A stretch of 64,000 nt of DNA from Enoplolaimus lenunculus (GCA_030248215.1 JASANG010000335.1:166780-230779); one strand, 5' to 3'. Shown: positions 36,038 to 50,136, counted from the stretch's first letter. The notes: generated by a model from the sequence alone, not told the origin. Numbers and translations: made by a program.

Positions 36038-39000
36038 CCATATTCCATTAAGTTCGTCTATTTGCGTAATATTGGGTGGCAAAATTTTTTTCGTGGTTGG
36101 CAAACTTTTTTAGGAAAAACATAATCACTTTCATCTCCTAACAACGGGCCAGGTTTTTCCGAAACAAACACAAAATTTACTGCCTGCTGTTGGTGCAGTT
36201 TTTTAACGCAAAACAGTTACCATTAATTTTCACTGCATGATGTTTGCTATCAAAGATGAATAAGATTTAACTTAAACTTTAAAAGAAAAGTTTACTTATA
36301 GTCGTGTTGATTGCTTATATTTCATGAATTGTTTTTGACAATTTAACGGTGTACAATCTGTCTCGGTGTAAGCGAATAGTAAATAGTATCTGAAACAAAA
36401 ACGTACACCATATCTTTCCGGAATCAGAAGGAGACTAGCCGGCTACAGCATTGCCAGTATTATGGTTTTATTCTGCGTTTTCAAAGTGATTTATTTTCGC
36501 ATTATTCTTTCTTGGGCATCTCTTAGGACTTTAGCGTTATCTTTATCTGAAAAGAAAGCATTGCAAAATTCCTTTCAGTATCTTTCCATTGTTGCTGGCG
36601 TCTTCAGATATGTTAAACTGATCAAGGCCTAGTATCGTAGCTCATTTTCATTCACCAAAATCCCTCATGTCGTATAGTATATCTTTGTTCCTCTTCCAGA
36701 GTTTCTCCTACCGGCACCATATTTACACCTGCCATTTGTTCGCCTCAATGTTTTCCTCTCGTCATATTTCCCACGTTGACCCTACCCTGGCACTTGTAGG
36801 AGAAATTGCAAATGTATCCCCTCACGTGATTTGTCAAGAAAAAAGACATTTATTAATAATTTGTTAAAATGGTGGGTAGGCATAATTTGCATCGTTGGCG
36901 CAAGCACAATTACTGAAAATGAAACACATTTTTTCTCGTCATATATTTTGCTTTGTCTGCTCATTTAGTTTGTAAGCAAAGACCATCATTGGATTGCAAT
37001 CTATCTTCTAAAGAATTTTTCCAGATCATTCCAGCATTTCTCTTATTTCACTGATTTCTGTTTGAAAAATGAACTGAAGGCTTTTAGCCAATAATAAACA
37101 GTGAATTTCATCGAAAACAGAAACATTTGAATACTGAAATGTAGCTGCAAAAAATAGACACTGAACACATGACTGTTCTTAAAATTGAACTAAATAAAAT
37201 GGTTGACGTTGTAAGTCCGTTAGTGCCAATATGAGGCACAATACGGCGGTTATTGGCACCCACTTATGGGAGGAAAATTTTGGGCGGAAAAATACGGCAG
37301 CTTCATCCACTTGAGCTGATGAATTGACCAGGGTAAATATAACCAGACGCCTGTGAAACAAATTTGCTATTTTCTTTTCGCACGCAAACACGGCTCAAAT
37401 GCTGCAAAATAAATATTTAATAGTTTTAAATGTGATAAATATTGTCTTTTTGTGTAAATCGGTCAAAATTTCAATTTGATTTGAATCATGTAGATTTAAA
37501 GCTTAAATTTAACTTACGCATATTTTGTGTAAAAAGTTCGTCATTTTGGTATTGTTTCAGCCCAATCAAACCCGCGTTAGGGTTTCGATCTTAATGTAAC
37601 ACTATTACAAGCTCTGATTCAATATCGCGGCCGGTTTCACTGTTTAATCCCCTAAAGCCCCAGACAAATCCCAAAACAGTAATGGCAAACCAAAAACAAT
37701 ACGCTTAAGTAGATTGCTTAACTGAATTTCTATTACGATGCCGATATATCTGTTATAAGTAAAACTTCACCGTTGTTCTACAACGATGCAATTAACTGGT
37801 GTCTAAACTAAGGGACTGGGGTTATAAATCCCAAAACACAAACCCTGTAAATATCCTCAAGTTCTTCAAGGTGAGCAACACCTATGGTTGTATTTCAATA
37901 CATTGCAAAACTTGTCAATTAGTATGTAACAAATATACATGGTTGTAACCAGGACACAAGCGGAGGTGAAAAATGCCGGAACCAAAGCCGAAGGTGAAAC
38001 CGAAGGTGTGGCGAAATTCAGTAGTTTGACTAGTATTTAATTTGCTAATTTACCAAATATCTGCAAGGTGTTGTTAATTCTTTTGGTTTTGCGCGTATTT
38101 CACAAAATCTCTGAACTTTTTTCCTCAAAATTGTACCAAAAGTTAAAACGAAACGCACCAAATAATACCCTTTGTCCGTATTAGATTAGTTTTCCGGTCT
38201 CTCCACCAGCCGGCGTTTATCCAAAAATGGTCCGATTTTGAAAATTTTTGCAGGTTTCAGCTTCTCATTATCTCCCCTGATAATTTCACACCTAAATTTG
38301 AGTTTTTGAAAAACTCGATTTTATATAGGATCAGTCCCCATTGGGCCCCAATTTTTTGCCATACAACTATTGGTTAAATAGTTATCGCCAAATAACTGAT
38401 TTGTTGCGCTACCACAGCGATTTGGGACGGCTCCAAACCAGTTATTTGACAATAGATCGTTAATGAAGCATCTGATTGCTGTAAAGTTTACCATTTGTCT
38501 CAGCTCCGCCAGCTGTGTCAAATAGTTTATAGTTTACCTAATTTTTGACAACACGTTTTTGATTTCCAAAAGGACGAGAAAGATCCTGTTAAATCAATCA
38601 GTTGCCGACTACTAATAAGCGCAGAGAATGCTATCCCTATATAACTTCACAAACCTCATTTAGCATCTGCGTAGCACCACAATAAACATATTTCGACTGC
38701 TAATAACTCGTTACGTTTTAAATATAAGAAGAACCGAATAAAAAGTTTGCGCAGCCGAAGTATTAATCTCAGTGGCACAGTGGTGTCTCGCGATTGTTAC
38801 GGTGTGCGAAATAAGCCAAAAAATAAGAAAGAAAGTTATGAAAAAATCATAGCGGCCCTATATGGAACAAATTGCTAAAATTGCAATGCGCTTCTACATT
38901 ACCTCGTTCGTCAAGTTCGTTTCATTATTATAAATTATACCTCCTTGTATGTGCTTCCCCGGTTTTTAAATTAACTGCTGCACCTCTGATTGATGTAAAC

Positions 39001-41412
39001 CAAGTTTCCGGCGTTATACCTTTTTCCATGATACCATTAATAATAACAAACATGACTGCTTGTTTTGTTCAACTTCAAACTAACGTTTACCTGAAATGTG
39101 TTTGACTTATAGCTGAAATAAAGGAACTGCAAAACCAAAACGTGTCATAAATATGTGCTTGTTTTGTGTCTTAAGTTTAATATTTGTGCTTATTTTTATG
39201 CTCTGGCGTTTGGTATAGTGACGTTCGTTCCAGAAAGGTCTTCAAAATATTGCTTTGACGTGTTCAAATGGGGTCCCCAAAGTATAGAAAAATTTAAACA
39301 ACCGGCCACAGTATGCATCCAGCATTTTTAAAAGGAGGGGGGTGACTAGTGCACGGGCAAGTGGCCAACTCAGTATGTTAGGTGGGACTGAAAATTTTCA
39401 GAGGGGGCATGCAGGATGCAGCGATATTAATAAATATCCCCGTAGTGATGTCTCTCTGTATTCGCTCTTGAAATTGTTTTCAAAGATTTTCCTGTACGAA
39501 GTGTTAAACACGAATTACAATGTGGTAGCCCGTTCTTAGACATACAGGAATCTGCAATTCATCGCCTGACAACATGTTGTCCCGCAACGTTCTGAATTAA
39601 CCTGAAATGCCGAGTTGATGAAATTTTGGATTATAAGTTGTCGGACGACGAGTTGGAATTAAAAAGATATACATCATATGCTACGAAACAACTTTCACCG
39701 TTTTATTGACGTCAAAATGCATGCATGCAGACTTGCTGCCTATACAAGTTTCGAGCAAGTCACATTTCCGTCATCGAATATATTTTTTGGCTGGCAGCTA
39801 TCCCCAATGACACTATTATTGTTAGGCTTGTTAACCCCTAAAATGCCTACCTATTGTAAAAATTTCGTATACAATTGCAAACAACATGCTTAAACAGCTA
39901 TGCGTAAATTGACGGAAATTATTATATTTTGACTAAATTTTCCTATTGATAACAAATACGTTAAATTTTAAATAGAAGCAAACGGTACGACGTGCTTCAG
40001 ATTATCTTTTGAATCTCAGAAATAAAACAACAATATTACCAGGCGTTTTATTATTGATGTCGAGACAGTTTGATCAAATTATCGCATTTATTATTTATTA
40101 GAAATTTTAGACTCGAACTGAACCGTGTTTTTAGGCTTTCAAATATATATCCGCTCGGTTTTTAGGGAGCCATTAAAACAGCCGTTAAGAAATTGTTTCG
40201 GTTTAATAGTAAATTGTTTATCTAGCGGTAAAATTAGGACAACGCTTACATCTCGAAATAGGTCGACAATATCACGGTTCGCGGTAATTGCTGTGTTGAT
40301 TGTAAAAGTTTAAAAAAGTGTACAAAATAGTTAGAATTGAAAATTATATATTGAGTCTTAGAAAATTAGTGTTCACCATCAAAATATTAACATATTTATT
40401 GTAATGGGCGTTCCAGCTTTAATAAAATATAGATAAACGGATTTCAAACTTGTATCCAACATCAGTTACATTAATATCGCATGGTATCACATTTCGCATT
40501 TGCCCTCTATTCGTTGGCAACCATGGTCAAGTAAACGATTTGCTATTTTAATAACAGAAACAGCTTAGGGCGACAAGTGGAAGATCATTTACAACTGATA
40601 CCATGTATTGATTGAGTCATAAGTTGTTCGAAACCTGGTTTTTTTTATTATCATCTATAAGACTAATTTGACTCGCAATATCATTACCCATTGCAATATT
40701 GCTATAACCTAAAATTTGTCTCTGACAGAAAACGCCAATAGGGTCGAGCGGATAGCCAGTGGCGATCATCATGGCTTATCCCCAATAGAAAACGTGTAGC
40801 TCCGTTTGTGATGTTTAACCACGCTTATAAGTCATTTGAAAACCTTACACACACATTACCAGAAATTTATATTTTAGTGAAAAGTGTCTAGACTGTAAAA
40901 ACTACGGTTTAGACCAAGAGATTTCAACTTAATTTAAATTTTTTAAGAGAAGCCCAGTATGTAAGTTTCACGCATGGGAACCGGAAGATACTGTGCCACA
41001 ACCATCTATACGTTTCCGTTTAAATTCAATCCGAGTTTAAAACTTTAACGTGCATCCGATATTTTTTTATAAAATTTTAAAACTTCCACTTGAGTTTACT
41101 GAAAAATTTTTAAACCAAAAAAACCAAGTCTACCGACCGCATGTCGCAGAAAGAACAGGCCTCTCGTTCCTTCAAAAACAAATTAAAAATTTAAGGCTGT
41201 GCAATTTTTCTTCATTCCCTACGCTTTGTACTGATTTTGCTTACTGAACTTTGGTCGTTCTGATGTGATTTGATATTTAACGCATTGTTTTAGATAGAAT
41301 TATTGATAAAGATACTTTGAAATAACTCTTGATGGGTATAATTAGAAGCAACTGACTGGCTGGCTGCATGAATGCTAACTCGCTCATCTTTTTAATAACT
41401 GTATCTACCATT

Positions 41413-41544
41413 GGCCCAGGTACAGATGGGACCATTTTGTGCGGATATAGAACTTAAGCTTTAGACAAATTTTTTGCTTAGGCTTAGGCGTAAGCTTAGG
41501 AATATGCTTATGCCGTGTTACGACCCTTATCCATACATTGGGCA
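41413..41544. mobile_element. Degenerate TTAGGC-bearing MITE
   Basis: Follows the family order: GGCCCAGGTACAG end, CTTAAGCTTTAGACAAATTT, a short TTAGGC run, AGGAATATGCTTATG, then CCATACATTGGGC. Heavily diverged, no clear duplication. Confidence 0.6.
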
Positions 41545-42087
41545 CGTTTTTGAAGCGAGCGCGGAGCCGGTAACGAGGTAGTGTAATAATTCGTTTATCG
41601 CTATGGATCACTTTAAACCTTCACTTGTATATACGGCCTTGCTTAATCGAATAATTAGCTATTTTTAAATTTTGCAAAATTTTTTTTGAAATATTGAATT
41701 TATTATTATTAAAATGGTGCATTTTATTGTTTTATTGTGCATGACAGGTTGAGCAATCGTAAAACTTACAATAGCTTGTCAATTGAATGCCATTTTTGTT
41801 CCTGTTTAACATTATTACAACTTTTCAGTGTAAATAATGGTGTTAATTCGCTCATGGGCGTAGCCAAGATTATGATTTCCGTATGGCCACGTTAATTTTA
41901 TATCAGTATAGATTGGCTCTGTTTTCATACCGATTTGCCGTATTTAGTTATGTATTAGAAATAAAATTGCCAAAATTAGTTCAGGGTGCCATGGTCACCT
42001 TATAATGTGGCTTTGAACTCCGGTTCAAAATTATTTATGACAATGTGTGTCTATATTAAATTGTTAAAGATCTTTGTAAACAATAGG

Positions 42088-42295
42088 GGCCTATGTATAA
42101 AGATAAGGGGCGGAACGTTTTTCTGTGGGACTGCAATAGACTAAGCTTAAGCCTTAGACTAATTTTTTGCTTGGCTTAGGCTTAGGCTCAGGTTTGCGAA
42201 TATGCTAATTCTGGCGCTTTGGCTTAGGCTTTAGGCTTAGGCTTAGGCTTAGGAATAAGGCTATAATACTTGTCCGCCCCAGTTCGTTACATACC
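42088..42295. mobile_element. Degenerate TTAGGC-bearing MITE
   Basis: Left GGGCCTATGTATAAAGATAA, then TTAGACTAATTTTTTGCTTG, TTAGGC runs and a decayed right end near GTCCGCCCCAGTTCGTTACA. Old copy of the same family. Confidence 0.55.
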
Positions 42296-43951
42296 ATCTC
42301 ATTATTATTCGGCAAAAAATTATTTTCTCCTTACAGTGTCATGCGGTCAGGGTTCCGTTTCAAATTTATTTCTACGTAAAACTTAGTTATAAATCACGTA
42401 TATATCTCACAATTTTTCGTTACAGATATGCTGAGATTGTTTACAATGACTGAACATTACGTTATTCATCCAAAATCTTTAAAGTTTCACTGCATTCAGC
42501 ACTTTTTCTTTAAAAATTTTTAAAGTCCGTTAATAATATTTTCACGAGTCTATTGTGTTGGCAGAAAAAAGAAACGTTTTTGAAAGTTTTATACTTTAAT
42601 ATCCGTTTTCCACTTAGTTATATTGATCACTATTAGTTTTGGTTTCCGTTATTTTGACTATTCGTTTATACCCTGCATGTGATAGTTACTCTATATGAAT
42701 CGTATATTTCGCCTTCAACACAATTTAGCCAAACTAATTTCTGTGGCTTACACGATAAAAATTGGCAAATAGGCGTCAGTCACATACCATGTTTACGCTT
42801 TTCTGGAATTTCTGAAATGATTCAGTTTTGGTTGCAACAAAATATTTATATATTAAATTTTTGTGCTTTTGTACATTTCTATCCACATTTTTGAATTTTT
42901 CCAATATTATGACATGACTTATGCTTAGGATTGGCTCAGATTTTAGGTTGTGGGGACCGCGTACCATTGCTACATTTTGTGAGTGCAACTGGTTTATTCA
43001 ACGGATAATTTAAGTTTTTGCCAATCAATTTGCAAATGCAAACGGTTTGAATATACATACGTCTTGAAATTCCGGTTAAACATTAATGATAAGTTCATCA
43101 TTGGCCAAAAATGCATTATGGTTTTTCTTGACACCAAAAATTTTGTCAAATTTAATCGACATCCTTGCGCGGCAGATAAAATTACGCATATAACGTGAGC
43201 TGCGTTTTCTAAAATGACAATTTTTAACACAAGACGCTATAAATCACCCATAGTTACCCGAGAATTAAGCCATTTATTTCAATCTAAGCATGATTTTATT
43301 CCGGCGACTATAATAACCTCACTAAAAAATGTAAAGCCTCCAAATATAATTTTGTCGCTTCTCTAGAAATTTCGGGGGGATATATCCGTAGATTTCCCCC
43401 CTTGTACGTGCATCTGCTTATTTTGTGTATATAAAAAATATCAAACTGTTACGTACTTAAATTATTTTTTTATTCTTTTCGATCCAGCATTTTTTAATCG
43501 ATCAAAAAGTCATTTGTGACGTTATCTGGAGCTCTTTCCCGATCGTCAGAGAATATAAAATGAAATAGTAATTTTGCCCGACACGAAACGTTTGCGTTGA
43601 TTCAGTGGGCGTTGTAAAAACTAATTTCTCAGCGTTGTTCTCATTCGACAGAGATGAAAAAAATTTTTGACGTGACGTATTTCGCTGGCAAATATCTTTT
43701 GAAAAAATTCTTATTAATTTATGTTTGTCCGAAATGTTCGGTACTTTTATATATTGAAGGAAACGTTGCATAAATGCAAAAAAGTTCACAACCTTACGTA
43801 ATATATAGTTATATTAACTAGAGCTGATTACGTAAAACATTTAATTTCCCGAGTATGTTTTGTCACTTGACGGCTGTATATACAAGACGACTTTTGACAG
43901 TTATTTACACCACCGTTTGAGGTTCGAAACTAAAAAATTGTAAATTCTAAC

Positions 43952-46900
43952 ATGAACAACACAACTGTACCGCTTGATGCGCTGTCAGATAGCGAGACCT
44001 TAAATGCAATTATTGCCGCAACTTCATCGCCAAACAACAGTGTAACCGTAATCGCTGATGCAGTCACAAAAGGCCGATGTCACTTTGAACACTACACTGA
44101 GCTTCAAGTTAAATTTTATCTTCTCATCGTGTTTACTCCAATTCTAGCAGTATTGGGCTGTGCGTCAAACATTATGGCGATTTTAGTATTTTCACGAGGC
44201 AAAATGAGAACGAGCAATAATGCGTTTTTGCTCATGCTTGCAGTTACAGATATTGGTGTTCTGGTTACTGCAGTGTTAATATATTCAGTTGAAATTGCTG
44301 CTGATTACTATAAAAGTGTGACGTTGTACGCAGCGTGGATTTCATATCTTAAAATTGCATTTCTTGCAAGTCATACATTTCAATTGTCGAGTGTATATAT
44401 GACAGTTGCGGCAACTATAGAGCGTGGTGTCGCCCTATTGCTTCCACTGCGAGGTGCGTGTCAACTACGGGTAGTACCAGCGTATGGTATGACGATATTT
44501 TTTGCATGTTTCATATTTGTAATACCGAAATTTCTTGAAATTCAAATCGACGAAATCCCTGAATGCAGCGGATTTGCGCATTGGAAAATTACACAATCCC
44601 AATTGGCGCAATCTGAATATTTTGAAATGATATATAATGTATATATGTCTAATTTTGTCACCCTACTTGTGCCTTTTATTGTTTTACTTGTGTTGAACGC
44701 TATGATTATTGCAAAACTGACTTTGAGACAACGTAATTTTTCAAGCGTTAATGAACTAAATCGAATACATTTGACATATTTGAATACGGTCGTGCAAGCT
44801 GATGGCTTGGATCAAAATACGATGAGGTAAGTTCACAGTCGTACGAAGGAATCAAAAGATAACCTTTGAAATTATTTGGAATACACAACAAGGCACGTTA
44901 TGCTTTGAAAAACAATTACCTAATTTATCCTACAGTGCGAACGTTTTTACAACGCTACAGCGTCCAAATTGACACTCTGGTCACGACGCCACATTGTATG
45001 TTAAATTTCAATTTGGTTTTGTGTACGTATTATCTATTAATGTGTGTAGCATCTATCACCGGTCGATATATTATAGGTACACCTTGTAGCCTAATCAATG
45101 AACATTGATATTATAATAATAATCACATTTTGCGCACTTGAATTAGCCCAGTTTGATTTATATTTTCTGATGACCAGACCGTCACAGTTCGATTCTCTGA
45201 CAGCTTTTACTAATGGTCAAATGGTTACACACAGCTGACAATACGGCTCATGTAGTTCTGTCATGATATCAATAAAGCCCTAAAGCGCACTTAAAAATAT
45301 GTTTTTGTGGTTTCTTTATCCGGTGCTTGAGAGCAGTTTGTGTACCAACTACGACAATTCATCGCGCAACATTTTGTCGCTCAACAGTGCGCTAAAGCCA
45401 ATTAATTAAATTTAAGCATAATCTCAAGCGTAATCCAAAGGCTTAAGCCTAAGCCTATACGATGAATTGTCATAGTCACGTGCGATGAATTATAGAGTCG
45501 ACCAATTGTCGTGATACGGTTTGCGTATCGGAATACAATTCTAAATCTTATGCGTCATCCATTTTATCGTGTGCCCGCCGCGTGGAAAATTGACACAACC
45601 ATTTCCAAGTACGGTTTTGAAAAACGCTTCAAGAAGGAAATTGAATTTGAAAAAATTGGTCTAGTGGGAAATTGAGGCAATTTACAAACCGTACTAGTAA
45701 ATTGAAATCATATTTTGCGTGTCAATTTCCCAATAGGGAATTTAAATAGGACAGCAGTAGGAAATTGAGACATTTTTAAAACTTAAATAGGAAATTGATA
45801 AGCTAAATTTACTGTCGAAAAGGAAATTGAAAAGTCACCAAAACTGCAGTGGGAAATGGGCACCCAAATTTCAGTTTCGATTTCCCTCACGGTAGTTGCA
45901 AATCAGCAGGGCAGTGGGAAATTGAAAAAATCATAAAAGCGGAAACATTGCGGTAGGTACATGACCTTTGACCTAATCGATGCAATACTTCGCTTTTGTT
46001 TACGCTTTGCGGTAACGTCATTGCTGCTATTTTCAACGAAAGTCCGCAATATGTTTTACAGATAAGTTTGCTTATTAAGCTTATGGGTTTGCCGAAACCA
46101 TCGGCATTCTATTGTACTGATACATGCCGAACATAAAAGGTTAAGGCTATGCTTATGTTCACGCTTAACCAAATTTGATCCTCGTCATACCCGATGACCC
46201 TGAACAATGCGTACATTAATCTGAACTGTAAACCTTGGCCGAACTTCACAGTATATGTGTTGTACGGTTAATGCGTCGCTTTGGTTCATTGTGTACTGTA
46301 ATAAAGAAAAATGAACCTGTATGCGTTAAGTGCGGCAGCATATACAGTATGAACTGTTTGTTACTTTAAATTTGAATTTTAACCTTCGTTATAATAGCGT
46401 GCTTTTGGAGTAGCAAAAAGTGTCATTTTGTTTACCAGCTCTACAAGAAACAGTTTACATTGCAATCTTAAAAAGTTCGGTGTATTTTCAGTTTGCCCCA
46501 TATGCCTAACACTTCCATTTCAACTTAGGAGGCCCATCACATTCAATTTCTACTTTCAATTTCAATCGCACAATTTCAAACTTGCGACTTGGGCGGCCCA
46601 TAAAACATTTCTAGAAACTCTCCAAAATTTCAACTTAGGAGACCCATCACATTCAATTCCTACTTTCAATTTCAATCGCACAATTTCAACCTTGCGACTT
46701 GGGTGGCCCATCAAACATCATTTCTAGAAACTCTCATCCTGACCTTCAATTTGAACTTTGAGTTGCAAAATTTGAACCTTTTTGGGGACAATATCACAAC
46801 TGAAATTGTAACCTGCAAATTCAATTTTCGATAACAGGGACAATATCGTTAAATTGGTAAACGTTATGCTTCTCTTTCAATTTCCACTTTGGTAATTGCA

Positions 46901-48155
46901 GTGTCAAAGCAAAGCGGAAATTGAATTTGGAAAATGGCGCAATTTTCAATTGCCCTTGTTTAAAAAATCGCTAGTGGTAAATTGAAGATCAAATAATGTT
47001 ATCAATTAACTACTTGAGTTTAAAAAATCGATAGCTGTGGAAAATTGAAACAGTTTTGAAATTCAATTTCCTTTTTGAAGCGTTTTTCAAAACCGTACTT
47101 GGAAATGGTTGTGTCAATTTTCCACACGGCGGGCACACGATAAAATGGATGACGCATTAACAATTGCACTCTAAACGATTTCCAGCAATTTTTGGCTTGC
47201 TTTCAGACAGTGTCTGCAAAAGAAACGACGGGAAGAAACGATTTTGCTCATTATTGCTGCGACAGTATTTTTATTGTTCGCTTCGCCAGAATTTTCTCTC
47301 ACAATTATGGAGTATTTAGCGAAAGATTTTTTACATCAACATCGTGCATTTTACGGCAAAATGCGTGACACAACAAATATGCTAACCATAGTCAGCTGTT
47401 GGGTCAATCCAATGATGTATTTTGTATTCGGCAAAGAATTCCGCGTCGCTTGCTTTCAGTTGCTTCGAAAACCTTGCGGTAAACCAGGTACCAAATGGAC
47501 GAGGCCTAATCGATACGCAATACGAGCTGCGGCTAAATTTTATCGCGCAAATAAACCAATCCGTGTCAACGATGGCGAAGACAATTGTACATGCAATAGC
47601 AACAATAACAATGATGATAATAATAATAGCAATACAAACAAAAGCAATAATTTTAACAGTAACAATAATAACACTAATAATAGCTATAATAATAAAAATA
47701 GTATAAAATTAAACGGCGTAATACCGTCATTCTTTACCCGATCTGCGAATTCACAGCCGTATCAAAAGAAAAAACTAATTCCTTCCGCACCTTCATTATT
47801 AACAGAGCAACAGTCCATTATACGAGCTAAAAACAATTCAATTGTACGCAACGCATCGCAACGTGTTGCCCTTCGAAAAATTGGCTTGGATCCAAGCCCG
47901 TTAACATCGCGGAAACTTCAAAATCAAATCAATTACGACTCGACTATAGAGCGTTCCGGGGCACAGCTGAACCAACACGATGGCATAATTAGTTCACCTA
48001 CTACAAGCAGTTCGAGCAGTCCAATGTTACTGAATGGACGTTGTAGGACACAAGATACACTAGTGTCACCGGATGTACTAATACCAATAACAGATCCGAC
48101 TCAAAAATTGGTTCCGGCATTGTGTATTCAATGTGAATTTGAAGCGTTACTATAA
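43952..48155 (+). CDS. FMRFamide-receptor-like class A GPCR, two exons
   Basis: Plasma-membrane neuropeptide receptor. Exon 1 is 43952-44826 and exon 2 is 47207-48155 (TAA 48153-48155). The codon AG|A crosses the intron (donor GTAAGT, acceptor TTTCAG). The product is ~607 residues. The N-terminus has N-glycosylation sites (NNTT, NNSV). Exon 1 holds TM1 (GCASNIMAILVF), TM2 (NAFLLMLAVTD), TM3 (SSVYMTVAATIERGVALLLP), TM4 (PKFLEI end) and TM5 (FVTLLVPFIVLLVLNAMI). Exon 2 holds TM6 (ETILLIIAATVFLLFASPEF) and TM7 with NPMMYFVFGKEFR. The layout and phrases such as SxYMTxxxTxERxxALLxPL fit invertebrate FMRFamide/FRPR-type receptors. Odd points: ERG in place of the usual (D/E)RY, no CWxP in TM6, and a long Asn-rich C-tail. 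The ligand cannot be told from sequence. Confidence 0.85.
45349..45515. mobile_element. Inverted-repeat MITE, TTGTCG family, in GPCR intron
   Basis: Left CTACGACAATTCATCGC and right, reversed, ATCACGACAATTGGTCGAC. The interior has a short TAAGCC run. Related copies at 50808-50999 and, as end fragments, near 39546-39655 and 57254-57330. Confidence 0.5.
45551..47156. mobile_element. PIF/Harbinger-type non-autonomous element in GPCR intron
   Basis: 1,606 bases with ~100-base terminal inverted repeats beginning TGCGTCATCCATTTTATCGT, three or so mismatches between arms, flanked by TTA on both sides (45548-45550 and 47157-47159). A 3-base TTA duplication is the signature of PIF/Harbinger elements. 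The interior is filled with GGAAATTGA and TCAATTTCC words and has a ~105-base tandem doublet (about 46522-46735). No transposase frame is seen. It sits wholly inside the intron between 44826 and 47207. Confidence 0.85.
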
Positions 48156-48563
48156 GCTGTTGCTCAATGACAGATCTATAAATTTCTGACCGTTGGGTGC
48201 GCGATATGTAGTAGTGTGAAAATTTCGCAAACGAGAAGCCAAACGCAATTTAGCTACAAAATCTAAATACAAAACTCGGGTTTTGGCCCCAGCTGGGGAA
48301 ATGATACGTGGAGTGTGTCGTTGTAGATCAGCCGGTTCGTAGTTTAAAGAATATAATTTTTAGGGAAAATTCCACAACGTCTTGTTTTGTATCTAGCGTT
48401 AAAATATAAGAAGCAATAACTGAAAGTAAAGTTAATTGATCAAATATAATAATAGATGTTAAAATAAAAAAAGAATAATTAAGAATACAAGCTCAGCAAG
48501 TGGGTGCTATTAGGCGAAAGACGACAGCTTCGTATAGCGTAACATTACTAGTTTGTTCTTTGA

Positions 48564-48569
48564 AATAAA
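48564..48569 (+). promoter_or_regulatory. Possible poly(A) signal of the GPCR gene
   Basis: AATAAA ~410 bases after the stop codon; an earlier AATAAA lies in the A-rich stretch near 48462. Confidence 0.35.
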
Positions 48570-50136
48570 TTCTTATTAGTCCAAAATAAGACTACCAAAA
48601 TTTTTAAAGCATTACAGTTCAGAAATTGATTCAAAATTAGTGATGGTCATCGGATATTTTTGATATCCGGATATCTGGCAAGTTTTGCCGGATATCTATT
48701 TGGATATCCGGATTTTCGGATATCCGGAAGTAAATTTTGCGTTTTTTTTGGTTTACGGACCTCAATTTTCGTTACTTCAGCACTTGTTTCAACTTACTGC
48801 GGTATAGGAAGTACCCTCAGGCAGATGCTGATTGTCATGAGCGTAAAACATACAATTCTGAAAATAGTTAAATATTATGCAACTGCTTCAATAGTGATTG
48901 GAATTCGGTTTAAAAAATTGCTGCTGACTAAATACTTGGGTTGGCCAACTGAAATTGAGCTGATTTGGTTTGTAACCGTCTGGTTAACACCACTGCAACA
49001 GAGAAACTGTCGAATGTCACACTTCTTCAAACTATATATACATGTGTCGTTTTATATTCCAAGAAAAAAGAACAAACATCTGCCCACGTTAATTCTCTTA
49101 ATGGTGTCCGCTTTTATTGGCGGATACAAAAATTTCTTACTTGAGCGTGCTGGTAAACGATTTGAAACGCAATTTTTCACAAATTTTTTCACGTGGGTAC
49201 TTTGTAAGAAAGGACCTTATGATTTTTTTACAAAAAAGTTTCTGAGGAGGAAAATTGTAAGTTACGGACCTTAACATTTTATCACAAAGAAATTTTCTGA
49301 TAAGGAAACATTGTAAAGCAGGGACGTTACTATTTTATCACAAAACATTTCTAACGGGGGACGAGTTTATGCCCGCCCGACTGCTCTGGATCCGCTAGTG
49401 CCCGCTTTCTCAATAGAGCGCAATAGAGTGTGCTTAAATCTTAGACTATTTTTTTGCCTAGGCTTAGGCTTAAATTTTGTTTTAGACTTGTGTTTATTAC
49501 GCTGAGGAAGCTCAAACTTAGCCATATGTTTTGATTGCTACATTGCTAAAAGTATATAATATTGTTCCAAATCTTCTGGACCCGTTCTAGTCTTAATATA
49601 TTGGAATATAATTGCTATTTGGCTCCTCATAATCTCCCCTGACGATTTCACTTAAATTTTAATTTTGTAATAAATATGTTTAAATCCAACACGTACACAT
49701 ATTACTAAATTACCACAAGACGCGAAAGCCCCATCGGGCTCGAGCGTCCAGCTCCTATGGCTGAGTGGTGACGTCAAACGCCTCCTACTCCAGTCGCTGG
49801 AGATCAAAACCTAGCATAAAAGTAGGTCTCAAATGAAATAGAAAATATTTAAGTGATAAGGGTTAGAGAACCTTAAAAATGATTCATGCAATATATACAA
49901 GGAGCCGTACAACGGTTGATTTCACTTGAAATAATGTGTACCTTTTGAATTTGTTCCCAGTTAAGCAGGTTGCCACCGCGGTCCGCTTCGCATTTCCTGT
50001 GAAATTTGTGTCCTTTTATAATTTTCGTTATGAAAATAACGGGCAGTTTTAATCTTTTTGTTCTCACAGCTGTTGCTGCTGTTCGATTATTCTGACAATA
50101 CATTTACATACTGACTGTTTGTACTTTAAACGGTCT
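48570..50136. other. Region between GPCR and kinase genes
   Basis: Contains a GGATATCCGG-rich old element near 48640-48740, a TTAGGC-bearing fragment near 49420-49500 and a tRNA-derived repeat copy (49697-49862). A 204-codon frame from 48660 has no protein-like features and overlaps repeat sequence; I do not call it a gene. Confidence 0.5.
49697..49862 (+). repeat. tRNA-derived repeat, single copy
   Basis: Shares with the 60904-62337 units ACTAAATTACCACAAGACGC, GGGCTCGAGCGTC, an A-box-like GGCTGAGTGGTGACG, CTCCAGTCGCTGGAG and the tail AAGTAGGTCTCA. Confidence 0.7.

Larger units (their letters stand above)
36040..43951. other. Intergenic region upstream of the GPCR gene
   Basis: No recognisable coding sequence. 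It holds old TTAGGC MITE copies (41413-41544 and 42088-42295), a fragment of the TTGTCG family near 39546-39655, and a CCGGAA-rich element fragment near 37950-38010. The remainder is plain AT-rich DNA; no promoter motif stands out before 43952. Confidence 0.55.

Noticed and set aside
48660-49274. 204-codon frame downstream of the GPCR
   Set aside because: Begins in a GGATATCCGG repeat, has no domain and lies outside the GPCR frame.
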